Part shown: piece after piece, positions 1 through 12,351 of the stretch
How the letters are laid out: the number at the start of each line of letters is the position of its first letter
Position numbering within the stretch: position 1 is the first letter of the stretch
Origin: Aphis gossypii
Taxonomy: Eukaryota; Arthropoda; Insecta; Hemiptera; Aphididae
NCBI RefSeq assembly: GCF_020184175.1
Contig: NW_026083094.1
Location: forward strand, 34,868 to 98,867
DNA: 64,000 nt
Direction: 5' to 3'
Position numbers and translations under genes: made by a program
Notes under the pieces: model-generated
What the model saw: the letters and a program-made list of their open reading frames with translations, nothing else
Told to the model about the DNA's origin: nothing
Databases searched by the model: none

Positions 1-59
1 TAAACATATAAAACAATTTATTAATAAATGAATAATATAGTGTATTAATTTTATTTACC

Positions 60-1039
60 TTAAAAATTGCACTGAATAATAAGATGTTTTCTTATATTTT
101 CAAATTTGAATGATCTACGATTATTTGATAGTAGAGTTTTGTATGCCGAGAATGACCGCTCTACATCAACAGACGTCACTGGTGCGTATTTAAAAAATGT
201 TAAGTCGTTATAATTTAAGTCTTCAGGAAGACCATCTAAATTGACTTCTAACTTCTTCTGCGACTCTGTGTAGTCCATGCACAACACATGTTACATGAAT
301 CATTTTTGAGTAAAGGCTTTTTAGTACTTCTCCTGATTTAACCATGTAAGGTGCGGCATCGGATAAAAATAAAAGTACATTGTCATGTTGGATACCAGCC
401 GGCCATAATATGCTCATCGATCTATAAAAGTTTGCTGATTGTGGAGTGGTTAGCTTTTTCTAGTTCCTCCGAATTAAGTAAAAAAATATTGCCTGCATTA
501 TTTTCTCAAGAGTGCCTACTATTACATTTGCAATGTAACGACCCTGTACATCAGTGGTCTCATCGATACTGACCCAAATTTTTTTGTCAGAAATTATTTT
601 CCTAATTTTATCCATGGTCTCATTGTAAATATCATCCACATATCCTTTTCGCAACGTGGATTCACTCGGAATATCATTTTTTGTATATACTTCCAAAAAT
701 GTTTTGAAATTTGGGTTTTTCTAACTTGTTCAAAGGAATGTTAGCAGAAAAAAAGCCTCACACAAATCTTTGTTAAATGACGATTTTTTACTTATATTAC
801 TTGTCGCTGTCAATAACTGTTGTTGTTTCCGATTTATTTGATTTTCATCCCGGGCAAGGGCCTTTGATATGTTTGTCACTTTTTATATGTTGTGATACGT
901 TAAACTTTTTGTCAGAATTAACTTTGATTTCACAAATTTTACAAAATAATACACTTTTATCAATTGAAAAAATATTAGGACCATATAAATTAACATAGGT
1001 TTGGAGACGATTTGACAAATTTTGTTTAACTTTGGGCAT
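60..1039 (-). pseudogene. hAT-like transposase relic (zinc finger + RNase H-like core + hAT dimerisation end)
   Basis: Four open segments on the minus strand join into one decayed protein. The N-terminus (1039 to about 848) has a Cys-x2-Cys...His-x4-His finger of BED/U1 type. Next comes a segment with the phrases ANIPLNKL and SESTLRKGYV, then VSIDETTDV, which holds the first acidic position of a hAT-like catalytic core, then a segment with SDAAPYM and CVVHGLHR. The C-terminus (about 170-60) has VDVERSFSAYK, the typical hAT dimerisation signature. Frameshifts separate the segments, so no full product can be made. The family of DUF659-like hAT genes is common in insects. Terminal inverted repeats were not identified. 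The hAT assignment is fairly secure; the exact subfamily is not. Confidence 0.75.
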
Positions 1040-1744
1040 TTTTAAACACGATAAATACTATAGTTCACGATCAAACGCACACGCAACACGCAAATGACGG
1101 CAGAAGTGCAGAACGCAGAAAACCGAAATAAAATCATAGGTCTTTACGTACGGCGATAACGCCGTGTCTTACGTAAATACGACGAATTCGATAACTGCAG
1201 TTAATATTTTGATACAATTTTTAAAATAACTAAATTATTGGAAATTAACGGAATTGTCCGATTTAATCGACGATAACAACGGTCTAAGGCCGTTTATGCC
1301 GGATGCGTACCATTTTAAAATAAAACAATTTGTTTTCGTTCACATATTCGTAGGCGGCTGTTTGGTAGGTAATTTAGTTTTTCAACAATATGTGTTTATT
1401 TCCTTAAATATGCACATTAACAGCATTTATTTTATAACTCCTAATTAGCAAAATATCTCCTATAATATGAATTTATGTGAAAATATACCCAAAAATAGCA
1501 CTAAAAACCTAAAATTAGCAAAATAGCAGTAAAAACCGTAAATATGCAAAAAATAGCAAAATAAAATTTCGTGTATGACATCAGAGAAGTGTGAAACATA
1601 TTTGTATCTTACTTTGGATGTTCTAGGACGAACCAATAAAAATATGCATTTGCTAGAACTTCCGAGCCCTGATTATAAGTATTAAATATAATTTTAACAA
1701 GATTTTAACTTTAAATTTTATAAATTTGAGTATTTTAATAAAAT
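1040..1744. other. Gene-free stretch downstream of hAT relic
   Basis: No convincing coding sequence. It begins with the probable 5' flank of the hAT relic, including a CpG-richer patch at about 1070-1200, and continues as AT-rich DNA with short A-rich direct repeats at about 1447-1565 (repeated 'aaaatagca' units). Confidence 0.5.
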
Positions 1745-2883
1745 ATATGTTGTATGGCTTACTTGAACATTTATTTAATAAAAGCCTTTTCTATTAATGT
1801 ACAATTGAGCGTAGTCACCTGCCACTTTTTTGATCCGTATATGTGTACAATCGATCGCACCAATTATCGAAGGCATATTAAATTTTCTACGAAAATCTGC
1901 CTTTTTAGTATAGCTAACTCTTCATTGGTCTGTTATGGGCTATGAGATATCTATAAGATATCTACGAGATTACAAGGCTAAGTTAGTATGACCATGCCTC
2001 GTGTCAAGGGTAATGCGGATGCTACTATGACCATGACACGTGTCGGGATAGTAAGCGCACCAATAATTACAGTGCACTAATGATGCATTTGAGATGTTAT
2101 TGCACATTTTCAAATTCGTGTCCGAATTTGCAACAACAACAACAAGGACACCTGGTTTTACCCAGAAGGCGACCACACGATGTAAACAAGAGACGCACCA
2201 CTATATATAAGGGAGCCCGAAGACCAGCAACGGCAGATGTACCAAAGCTATCAACAACTGAGCACTTTCACGTCACTCAGCCACTTATTTATTTGTTACA
2301 TGTATTTTGTTTATATGCAATAAAACATATTACGTTATTAAGTTTAACTTTCATTCAAATTAACCATTTGGATTCAAATCTGATACTGGCACGCAACAGG
2401 TCAATAGAAACTTAATATAATTATTTTTTAATGATGCTAGTGCTCTACAAACTTGATTCAAACATCGACTAACTGTCGGTTGACTAACACCATGTAAGTC
2501 TCCATTGTCGTCCTGCACCTTAAATTATAATAATATAGGTAATTTAATTTATTTTAAATTCATATATGAACTATTACTATAAACATTAAAACATAATCAA
2601 TAATTACTTGTCCTCTAGCTAAATAACGAAGTGCAATTAACAATTGTAAGTTCGGCGAAATTGGTTTTCCGCGATTGTTAACTGCTCGAGGTAAAAAGTC
2701 ACGAATTTCGTTTACGATTTGTAAGCATTCTGCTTTTGAAAATCGATACTTTTTACGAAATTCATTATTAGTAAGTTCGTTGTAAGGATTTTTACGAATC
2801 TTATATATTTTTCGCTGTCTAATAAAATGCACATTTCTTAAATTTCTTACGCGTCTAACTTTTTTGTATCTGGAAGCTGGCAT
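1745..2883 (-). pseudogene. PIF/Harbinger transposase relic, split by a solo LTR
   Basis: Three blocks follow in order on the minus strand. The first (2883-2625) starts MPASRYKK and has the N-terminal helical region with PISPNLQLLIALRYLA, as in HARBI1-like nucleases. After a short intron-like gap (about 2521-2624) the second block (2520-2403) has DLHGVSQPTVSRCLNQV, the helix-turn-helix. The third block lies beyond the LTR (1930-1745) and has IIGAIDCTHIRIKK, which contains the first catalytic Asp, and then the NRKGFY motif. Removing the LTR and one GGTC copy rejoins blocks two and three in frame (LLT/NEELAILK). Defects are a frameshift at about 1890, a stop after NRKGFY, and loss of the 3' half with the later catalytic acids. 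Confidence 0.85.
1931..2398 (+). mobile_element. Solo LTR, 468 bp, TSD GGTC
   Basis: It starts TGTTATGGGC and ends ACGCAACA, with GGTC directly on both sides (1927-1930 and 2399-2402). It carries a TATA box (tatatataagg, about 2203) and an AATAAA signal near 2320, so it is promoter-like on the plus strand. It is the same length and clearly the same family as the LTR at 23351-23818. No internal retroelement sequence adjoins it, which fits LTR-LTR recombination. It interrupts the Harbinger relic. Confidence 0.93.
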
Positions 2884-5486
2884 AATATTTACAAAATACG
2901 AGATAAAATATCTATAAAAAAAATGTTAAAAATTTCGGTAAATGTTAAAGCATTTGTCAATGAGCAAACAGAAAACTTTATTTAAAATTTATTTCTAAGC
3001 TTACTCATGCTCACATAAATCAAGGAAAAAATGTGAATATATTTTGCAGTCATAGATAATAATTATAATTATATTATAATTCTTGTAAAGTACAAAATAG
3101 CAAATGCTAGAGAAAACCATTTAAATATACATCAATAAAAAACAACATATTTCTATGAGACTTACAATTTTTTGAAAAAATAAAAGTTATTTCTAAGGTA
3201 TTAATTGTGACTAGCAGGATGTATTCCATAAACCTTAATTTTGTAGATTTTATTTTACATTAATGTTTAAATATTTTTAGGTGCGATATTGGCAATCAAG
3301 GGAGACGACAAACCATTGAAAAAAAAAATGTGACTGAACCTCAAGTTATTACTACCTACAACAATCAGTTTTAAAGTCTTATAATGTAAAATACGGAAGT
3401 TGTGTAATGTTGCAATATCACAATATTGTATTATTGGTAGGTTATGATAAACAACAGTATATCAACTTTTAACTATATTTTATTTTAATAAGGTAATACA
3501 TTATTAAATGGATAGTTATTGTTTTAATCATGTTTTACTACCACGTACTATTATAAATATTATAATATTATAAATAATCTAAATTTAAAATAAAAATATG
3601 GATCAAGTTATTAAATTTATTTAAGCTTTATTATAAATAACATATGTTTTACTGTAGATGTTATTCTGCTTATGCGATAAAGTATAACATTAGGTAACAT
3701 CTCAAACAGTTTCTTCGAGGTTCTTTTTTATTTACATTACATACATTGTTCACAACAGACTTCTATAGTTCAGCACAGTCCATCTCTATAAAACCATAAA
3801 ATAGGTATCAAAATGGTTTTTACTTTTTTAGCTTTCAATCAAATAATATTGAAAATTTACTATTTAGTATTTATTAGTTTTCCATAATTAAAAAAAAAAA
3901 CCATTTATTGTTGTCTCCGTCTTACAAGTGGGTAACATAGCAAATTTACGCTTAATTCCATTTATATTTTAGAATAATTTATTTATATTTAATGTTTCGA
4001 AGATAATATGTAGTTATATTAGATTACAACATTGAACATATTTTGTCATGAGGTCAACAATATAATATTATTATAGGTAAGGTATATTCATTTTAAGGTG
4101 ACCATACGTCACGTTTTGAACGGGACAGTCCCGTTGTCAAACGTGGAATCTTCGGGACGCTAAAATGTCCCGTTTTTAAAAAGTAGACAAAAAAAAAAAT
4201 AATGAAAATAAATTTTCGTTGACGAAATATTGTACATAATAGTATAATACATAGTACGTACGAGTATATTATATAAAAATTAAAAATATTCACAGTGACT
4301 GGTTTATAAATTTATAATTACACTATCGTTCCAGTACGAATCGATCGTCACCCGTATTCGTATAAAATATATCAAATCTGTATGTATTGTGTGTGTGTTG
4401 TGTACGCCGTGCGATCGAACGAACCACGATATAATAATAGATATACGTTCCGGCAGTCGCTCGATAATTTACTTGGACGTTTATAGTTATATTATGTATT
4501 ATAAAATAATGAAGAAATTATATAAACAAGAATATTATGTTATACTTAAATATTAAAGATTTTTATTTTCCATCCTTCAGAGTAATCACCTTAGAAAAAT
4601 AAAACCGATTAAATTATGGTGGATACAAACAAAGTTGTAAAAGGTGAAAAGCCCGCAAAAATAAATTATGTACCCAACAAAAACATAACAGTTAAAAAAG
4701 GCCAAGTTCCAAACTCCCTCCCAAAAAAGTTGGCCTATCAAAGTAGTGAAATCTTCATTGTGGCCAAGTTTTAACTATTTTTTAATTCATAACCTCAATG
4801 CACTCCTACAAGAGCAACACTTCTCTGTTAGTTGTATTGTTTAACACTTGGTCAGTTTCTAAATGAATCATAAAACATAATTATCGAATGTGCTCACTTA
4901 TGAGTTACGAGGGTGATGGGGAGCTACCTATTTATAGACAACTGAAATTTTCAATTTTTCTGAAAATTGTTTTTTTATGTGTCGATAAAATCTTTATTAA
5001 AATCTCTATCAAAATACTTGAAAATTTAATGCAAAGTTCCTCATAAGTTATTCTTATAGTGATCAAAAAATTATAAGAATAAATAGGCACAATTTTTTTT
5101 ATTAGCATTTGAAGTTCAAATATTGACAAAAATTCGTCAAAAGCATGAATATTTGCAAATTATTTTGTAGGTATAATTCATAAAAATGTTTGTATAAGTA
5201 TCTAATTGTTGAAAATTTAATACAAGATTTTTCATAAGTTTTGCTTACAATTATTATAAAATAACTTAAATTTTGATGTATTCAGGCCATTAAAATACAA
5301 ACCACCTCTTTCACCAACCACTAGAAATTATATCCTAGGCTGACAAATCATCTTCGTTCAGAATCGTTTTTCGTATACAATGATAATTTATCATTGGATT
5401 CAAATTTAACCCTCCTATAATGTATAATAGGGATCCACATGGCACCTAATGTACAGCAGAGCGGTACCCACTTGCCCGCTTTTTTT
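2884..5486. other. Gene-free AT-rich stretch
   Basis: No supported gene. A 17-base odd palindrome (aacgggacagtcccgtt, 4119-4135) lies in a short GC-richer patch at 4090-4175 that looks like the end of an old DNA transposon, but no partner end was found. From about 4890 the sequence belongs to a dispersed repeat listed separately. Confidence 0.5.
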
Positions 5487-5520
5487 TTAGTTAAATACAT
5501 ATAAATATAGAAAAGATAGT
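4890..5520 (-). repeat. Dispersed repeat, inverted relative to 58750-59540
   Basis: The block at about 5325-5400, read on the minus strand, matches 58855-58915 closely (shared words such as gtatacgaaaaacgatt and gatgatttgtcag). The flanking AT-rich segments are also similar. No coding capacity was seen. The type is unknown; it may be a non-autonomous transposon or a SINE-like unit. Confidence 0.55.
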
Positions 5521-5529
5521 AAAAACAAA

Positions 5530-5760
5530 ACATTTTTCAAGTCAGGTAAAAATATATAAAAAACAAAATTGTACTCCAAACAAACAAATGCCCGTTCAGC
5601 AGAACCATTTGCAACAGGAATTGTTAAGTTTAATCGAATTGCAATTAAAATATTAGGAAATACATCTTTTATTTTTGTTTCCTCAAACCATTCTAATATT
5701 TTATGCACATTTGAAGCATCAAATGGTGGTTTACTGAGATCCCAATACTCTCTAAATTGA
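5530..5760 (-). pseudogene. hAT transposase C-terminal fragment
   Basis: The minus strand reads FREYWDLSKPPFD, then LEWFEETKIKDVFPNILIA, then LTIPVANGSAERAF. This is the hAT dimerisation motif (typically a Pro-rich turn, then S-x-A-E-R-x-F). Only about 65 residues are preserved; after the Glu-Arg motif the frame runs into low-complexity sequence and stops. No N-terminal part was seen upstream. Confidence 0.7.
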
Positions 5761-8270
5761 ACAAATTAAAAAATATGAAATAAAAAAATTCGTATAGCCC
5801 GTACAGATAATTAAATGTTGATGTGTCTAATATCTATGAGCTAATGCGTACTCTAAACTCTTGTCATTTGATAGAATAAGAAGTACACAACAAAAGTACA
5901 ACACTCATAAGACGTAGGTACCAATAATCACGATTTAAAATAATAACACAATAAGTATTATTATTAGTTATCATGCATTATTCTGCCAGACAGAATAATC
6001 ACTATAGTGGCATTTCCCACACGCGCTACAGGGCTCAACAATCTATAAATAGATTATATACAATAAAAACTCGAATAATAAATTATTAACAAAACTATTG
6101 ATATATGAACCTAACCTATCGCTAATCAAACTCAACCATCGAGAATAGAAATACACACTGTAATATCTGTAATTTCTTTATTCTGTGGTAATAGTGAAAT
6201 ACTGTATATTCCACAAAAACGTCAAAAACATACTTAATTATTTAATATTATACGATATAACTTTTTTTTAATACCTAATTTAATTTTTTGTGACAATGAT
6301 ATTTAGAATTCTTAATTTTTGTCCGGGGGCCCCCATAACATTGTGGGCCCTGGAGACGCGACCCCTCTGCCCCCCCCCCCTTAGTCCCCGGGCCTGGCCC
6401 CACTGAAGATGATCACTGCACTGGTCAATGGTCATAATAATACTTATCAAATACATATAAAGACCAGAAGTTAAAAGTAATAAATTCGATATCGTTCGAA
6501 CCCAAGATAATAATAGTGATAATCATTGTAGTATTGTACCTACTCGCTACTGGGATATACAAATCCTGATAGCTAGATAGAGAATTTAGTTATTAAGGTG
6601 CATGTACGATAGGTAAATAAGAAAGTTCGCTGTGGATGAAGGACTTAGTATTTTAACAGAAGCAAGCTGCAAATGGTATTGTGACTGAAATTTTAACCTC
6701 TGTACTTGACTATTTTATATTTTTATGCAGTTATATGTTTATTTTTTTTTATTTTTTTATGCATACATAATAACTTAATTTATGACAAGTCTCAAAATTT
6801 TGCCACTACCAAAAAAAAAAAAAAAAAAATAAAACTACAACACAGGTAAAATTATTCTCAATGCAATTATTTAAAATTTTGGTAATTTAGATATAAATAT
6901 CAAGGAGTAAAATTGTCCCGCGCAAAACAGTTTTTACTATGTTACGCGTGTGTAAGGCGGACAACACCAAATGCGGGTATAGGGTCCTCTTAATGAACTT
7001 ATTGGGAAATCATTAATCAACTAAAAATAAACGTTATATGTTATAACAATATGTCCGTTGGCCTACAAGGTCATGAATTCTATGTAAAAACTTTTAATTA
7101 TAAATTTGATACTAATATATATAACATGATAAAATAAACTTTTATAAACGTTTATTTTATCATGATATATAATATATTATACTGAATGTTATCGTCTATA
7201 ATAATAGAATTTAATCTAGAAGATTAAAATATTATTTATACAAGTTATAACTTTATAATCAAATATATTTATATTTTCTACAATGAATAGTGATATTATA
7301 TATGTTCAATGCAGGGGATGCAGCAACTCATCAGTCATCGACAATATAAAATAAAGCTACTAATTCAAATAGTATAATATTATATTAATAATATAACAGT
7401 CTAACAGAATATAATATGACTAATAACTACAATGAGTAATAAGTATCGACAAAAGGGTTAAATAAATTCGAATTTTAAACGATATGTGAGACGCCATCTA
7501 CTGATTCTGAACCATCAATAGACTTCGTTAAAAATATGGTATTTACAATACTGGCATTTAATAATTCTACAAAAGATGGCACGTACTAAAGACGTCATAT
7601 AAAAGCATTAAACATACATCAATAAATTAACACCTCCTAGGCTGAAACTGAAATCCAACAAATTCAAAAGAAACAAAATTGAATTAAACATAAATCAAAC
7701 ACTAAAGAAATAACATGAAAAAATATCAAACATCAACAAACTTAACAAACAAAAACAATCAAAATATAATTCTTACATGAACAGTCCAATACAACTAAAC
7801 ATAAAATAGACGATAATCAAATTCACTTCTCGTAGAGTGTAAGTATAATATTTCAATAATATTTGCACTTTAAGTAAATCATCATTAATAATTTTTGGAA
7901 GCCGCAAATCAATGGCGGCTAATATAAATGAATACAACAAAGTAATTAAAAACTACTCACGACTACCCGATACGCGTCTTACGGGAAACAGTCACCTGGC
8001 GTGTTGGTACGCCGTTTTCGTTTTCTCAACAAGCTATGAGTCCTTTTTAAATATATACGTCTGATGGGAAATTTTCTTGGCTTTCCACGTATGTAGGTTA
8101 AGTTCTTCGACTCTCCCGGGAACTCGACGAAAAAAATTAAAAACTACGCACGACTACCGTCGACTACGCGTCCTACGGAAAACAATTATCCGGATATGTA
8201 GGTTTATATGTAGGATATGTAGGTGGGTCAAAAGTGTTATACTTATTAATATATTATATCAATTGAACAT
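5761..8270. other. Gene-free stretch with repeats
   Basis: No coding sequence supported. A hairpin with 15-bp perfect arms lies at 7125-7139 / 7150-7164. A poly-A tract is at about 6806-6829. Positions 6457-6513 resemble the subterminal part of the 49224-55066 element (shared taaagaccag and gatatcgtt words). A GC-rich patch with C and G runs is at 6320-6410. Similar 'cacgactac...cgcgt' segments occur near 7957 and 8148. Confidence 0.5.
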
Positions 8271-8278
8271 ATCGGCCC

Positions 8279-8763
8279 CATAGGCGGAGATTTGATCAAA
8301 TTTGAGTGGGGGATTAAATGTTGCTTTGCAAAGTAAGACGTGGGGGCTTCGCCCCCACACCCCCACTCTATTATCTATCATACCTTCACTCTTCAGTACG
8401 CATCAACTACTAAATTACTAAAAATAAAAAATAATAAAAAAAAATAATAATTACTAAAAATTATTAATTTATAATATAATACTATACTATAAATAAAAAC
8501 TGAAGATTTACTTGATAATGATCAATAAAAAGTTGACTTTCTTCAAATTTTAGTATTTTTATGGTATAATAATTATTATATTGACATTTATTTTGACAAC
8601 ATTTAGGGAAAAAAATATTATTTTGTAAAGTTCCAAAATTTTGTCAATCGTTGTAAAATAAGTACCTTTTTTAATATTGTATACTATGAAAAAGGTTTGA
8701 TAATTTTGGGGGGGCTTTCGATATTTTCGATTTTTTTGGAGCACCCCCCAATCTCCGCCTATG
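8279..8763. mobile_element. hAT-type MITE, 485 bp, 8-bp TSD ATCGGCCC
   Basis: The ends are perfect 14-bp inverted repeats (CATAGGCGGAGATT and its complement). ATCGGCCC occurs directly outside both ends (8271-8278, 8764-8771). The 8-bp TSD fits hAT or P type mobilisation. It contains a hairpin gtgggggc/gcccccac at 8341-8360. No coding capacity. Confidence 0.92.
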
Positions 8764-8771
8764 ATCGGCCC

Positions 8772-9863
8772 TCCTTTAGAGCCACTGGCGACTCCACGGG
8801 GAACACCTGGCGATTTACTGTGCTATAAAAATTAGCAACATAGCTGCGCTATCTTGTGTTTTATAACTTAGAAATGGCAATATAAATGTTTGGCGCCTGG
8901 AATTAAACATAATGCAGCAACACATACAAGGTTTCTTATCACTATTCGTCTGAAAAACAGTCACCTAGCTTTGGTCACCCAACTTCACACACGTTTCCAT
9001 GTGGCCCACAATAAAAATACATCATGTTGAAATTTAAGTTTGAGTTGACTGAGTTAAGATTTAGGTATTAAATGTTGATAAATATCACAACAATGATTAT
9101 GGTAAATACTCTAATGTTTTTATTAATTATACCTTTGTTACTTTCACATAAACTTTTTTACAAGATTAATGATGGATTGCATTACATTATACATTATACA
9201 TTACATTACATTATATATTAAACATTATATTATAAAAATAATTAACAATAATAGTAATAATAAACTCTGTTACTATGTTTCAGTAAATAATAATACAGAA
9301 AATCGATCAATTATCAAATTTAAAATTATAAATGTTATCTAGTGTATCTTATAGGTTTTTTTTAAAATTTTAGTGTGTTATGGTCATTTTAAAATGTACA
9401 ATAAGAATTTTAAAAATGCTCATAACTCATTAAAATTAAAATATAATTTTAAACTTAAAACTTATGACATTCCCTAGATGGTTATATTCTTTCCGTTAAA
9501 TTTGGTAAAATGTCAATGAGAACTTTAAACAATATCCATAGTGTGTAATATTATTTACGAATAAACAACAAATTTTAATACAAAAATTAAATTAAGTTAT
9601 TTACATTAAGTATATTCATAACAATATTTATGAATAACATCACAATTTAAAACATGTCTTGGTTTATTATGTACATTAAAAACAACAGAATTGTAACAGG
9701 CCCATACGGGTTCAAGCTAGTTGAAATTGTATGTAGGTATATTTAACAAAATGTGAACACTTTTGTATTAAACAATCATCATTCTCGATTCATCAGTGAC
9801 CAGTATTGTTTATTGCTTTATAATATTTTTAAATTTAAATTTTTAAATAATTTTCTGTGTAAA
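8772..9863. other. Gene-free stretch upstream of the BED-hAT
   Basis: No supported gene. A short tandem array of 'attacattata' type units is at about 9177-9235. The last 100 bases may be the 5' UTR of the hAT gene starting at 9864. Confidence 0.45.
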
Positions 9864-11718
9864 ATGAATCGTAAAACTAGTGTAATTTGGGACTATTTTA
9901 CAATTATTGAAAATGAAAAAGCAAAATGTAGTTTTTGTAAAACAGTGCTTAAGTTTAATCAATCGTCAACAACAAATTTACTTAGACACGTAAAATCAAA
10001 ACATCCAACAATTGATTTATCCAAACGTTTGAGGCCTACTCTTGATTTAGAACAAAGTGATCCTGATTACCCTTCTTGCATTAATGACATCCTGCCGGCT
10101 TCAACATCTTCTAATTCAGCCCCATCAACTTCAACGCCTAATAGAGATCGATCCCCCATTGTTCATCGTCAGCCATCATCTAGTGGTCAGCAACAATTGC
10201 GTATTTCAAATTATTTCAGCAAACCAGTAACTGCATCCAAAAGACAATTAATTGACCAACAGGTAATTAAAATGATAGTTAAAGAATATTACCCTTTTAG
10301 CATAGTAGAGGATATTGAATTTAAAAAGCTTATAAATATGCTGAACCCGGGTTATAGTCTTCCGTGTAGGAAAACCCTTTCAACATCATTATTACCCGTT
10401 CTTTATAATACAATTCACCAACAAGTCCAATCAGATATTGAAGTTAATGCACAGTACATTGCCTTAACTACTGATGCATGGACATCAATTAGGAATGAGA
10501 GTTATACGGCAATTACAGTTCACTTCATAGATCAGAACTGTCATTTAAAGTCATATCTTTTATCATGTGCCAAATTCCCTGTGAGACATACAAGTCAAAA
10601 TATTAAAGATGATTTACAAAACGTTATAAGGCAATGGGGTTTACAAAATAAAGTAGCAGCGTGTGCCACTGACAATGCTGCAAACATAACTGCAGCGATT
10701 CGCTTATGTAAGTGGAGACACATTCCGTGCTTTGCTCATTCCCTTAATCTGATAGTACAATCTTCTCCGAACACATACAAGAAACAAGAAGTAAAGTTAA
10801 AACTATTGTTGAATATTTTAAAAGGAGTTCAATTGCCACTGAAAAATTAAAGCAAATGCAGGAACAGTTGATGTATACTCCAACTCATGCATTAATACAA
10901 GATGTAGTTACCCGATGGAATTCGACATTTCATATGTTTCAACGGTTCCTTGAACTAAAAACTCCATTGTTGTCTTCCTTAGCTGATTTAAATTATGATG
11001 TAAATTTAACTTCTGAAGATTGGCAAATAATAAAGGCAATCATGTAATATTCTTAAACGTTTTGAAGAAATCACTATTGAAATGAGTAGTGAAAAATCTG
11101 TAACGATTTCCAAAACAATTTTATTTAGCCAAGCATTGAGTAACTATTGTCATAAATTAGCATTAGAACAACAGCCAATTTCAAAACTTCAATTATTCAT
11201 TAATACATTAAAATCAGAAATTGATACGAGATTTGGTGACAACGAAAAAATATGGGTTTAAAAATCATATTGCTTTTGAAGACGTCAAACAATCTATAAT
11301 CAACAAAGGGAAAAGCATAATAAGGGGGAAAAATGTACAGCAAAGTAACTTATCAACTAACTTAATCCCGACAAATAGCATTAATAAAGAAGATTCGATT
11401 TGGAATGATTTTGATTTGGAAGTTACTGATATAGTTCAATCTCAAGATCCAAAGGCACTGATAATTATTGAAGTGGATAAGTATCTTCAAGAACCTATTA
11501 TAGCAAGGACTAATGATCCATTAAAATGGTGGAATGAAAATAAAAATGTTTATCCTTCTTTATTTGAAATAATGAAACGTCGTTTTTGTATTCAAGGTAC
11601 ATCTGTTCCGAGTGAACGTATCTTTTCAAAAAGTGGCCAAGTTGTAACTGAAAAACGCAACAGATTAAATAGCAAAAGAGTGGAACAAATAATTTTTTTA
11701 AATTCTAATTTAGAATAA
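9864..11718 (+). pseudogene. BED-finger hAT transposase, frameshifted
   Basis: The start MNRKTSVIWDYF (9864) leads into a BED zinc finger (Cys-x2-Cys ... His-x4-His, about residues 22-47), as in ZBED/Ac-type hAT transposases. A Ser/Thr/Pro-rich linker follows. The catalytic core has LTTDAWTSIRNESY (first Asp), CATDNAANITAA (second Asp) and CFAHSLNLIV. After frame changes near 10785 and 11042, and again near 11240, the C-terminus resumes with PLKWWNENKNVYPSLF and VPSERIFSKSG, the hAT dimerisation region. The three shifts abolish a full product, but divergence within each segment looks modest, so inactivation may be recent. It lies directly upstream of the env fragment. Confidence 0.88.
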
Positions 11719-12122
11719 GTATCATGGTATACTAACCTTATCATCTGATTTTAAGAAGTTGATTATTATAATTAAAATATTAAAATTTGTTTTCTTTACT
11801 AGGTTTTAATGTTGTTATTATTTAATATGTGCAAGTTACAGGATTAATTAAATAATATAAAAAAATAAACAGAGTAATAAAATTTAAAATTGTGTTATAG
11901 TTATGTCAATGTGTAATTAGTAGTTACCTTTGTTTTTCTTTTTTTCCGTTAGTATCGAGGACCAGAGGAGAAACCATGGTGCCAGTACTTCTCCTCCCGG
12001 CTCCCGCCTCCGAAGTCCGAAATAATTACGTATTTACGTAGATTTTATTTTCCAATTTTGTAAAATATTATTTTATAATAAGCACTGATAATTACATTGA
12101 TAACCCTGGATAAAGTAGAAAT

Positions 12123-12152
12123 CACGGACTATGATTATAATCATAGTCCGTG
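12123..12152. repeat. 30-bp perfect palindrome
   Basis: The arms CACGGACTATGATTA and their exact complement abut with no loop. It lies within the 3' non-coding part of the hAT element, between the gene and the GATTCA-rich terminus, and could be a transposase-binding or cruciform site. Confidence 0.85.
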
Positions 12153-12351
12153 GTAGAAATGTTGTTGTTCTTATCTATCTCGATGTTGCTACCATGCTAC
12201 CAGATACCATAGAATTAATTGATTCAGATTCGAAGATATCTGGCAGTGTTACCGGTGAATCAATTCATTCTACAGCTCTGAATCAAATCATTCAGTTAAT
12301 CTAACTGAATCGATTCAGTGAATCGAATCATTCGTGAATTACACATCCCTA

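Larger units (their letters stand above)
9864..12351 (+). mobile_element. hAT element carrying the BED-hAT gene; right end identified, left end not found
   Basis: The right end (about 12229-12351) is built of repeated gattca/tgaatc words and finishes TGTAATTC-complement style: ...gaattacacatcccta, i.e. TIR TAGGGATGTGTAATTC read inward. This is a typical hAT terminus. The next eight bases (cttatgac, 12352-12359) would be the TSD. A matching left TIR is not visible, so the start given is the gene start, not the element end. Confidence 0.6.

Noticed and set aside
2080..2415. 111-residue open frame inside the LTR, and its counterpart at 23414-23761
   Set aside because: It lies in LTR regulatory sequence, overlaps the TATA box, and has low-complexity composition; the two copies are alike because the LTRs are.
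8776..8905. tggcgactccacgg and tggcgcctgg as tRNA primer-binding sites
   Set aside because: No LTR end directly precedes either, and the matches to tRNA 3' ends cannot be verified here.
9177..9235. CRISPR-like short repeats
   Set aside because: A simple tandem array of attacatta-type units without spacers, in a eukaryotic context.
9461..9468. cttatgac as left TSD of the BED-hAT element
   Set aside because: It matches the 8 bases after the right TIR, but what follows (attccctagatgg) is not the expected TIR, and no env coding lies to its left. Probably chance.
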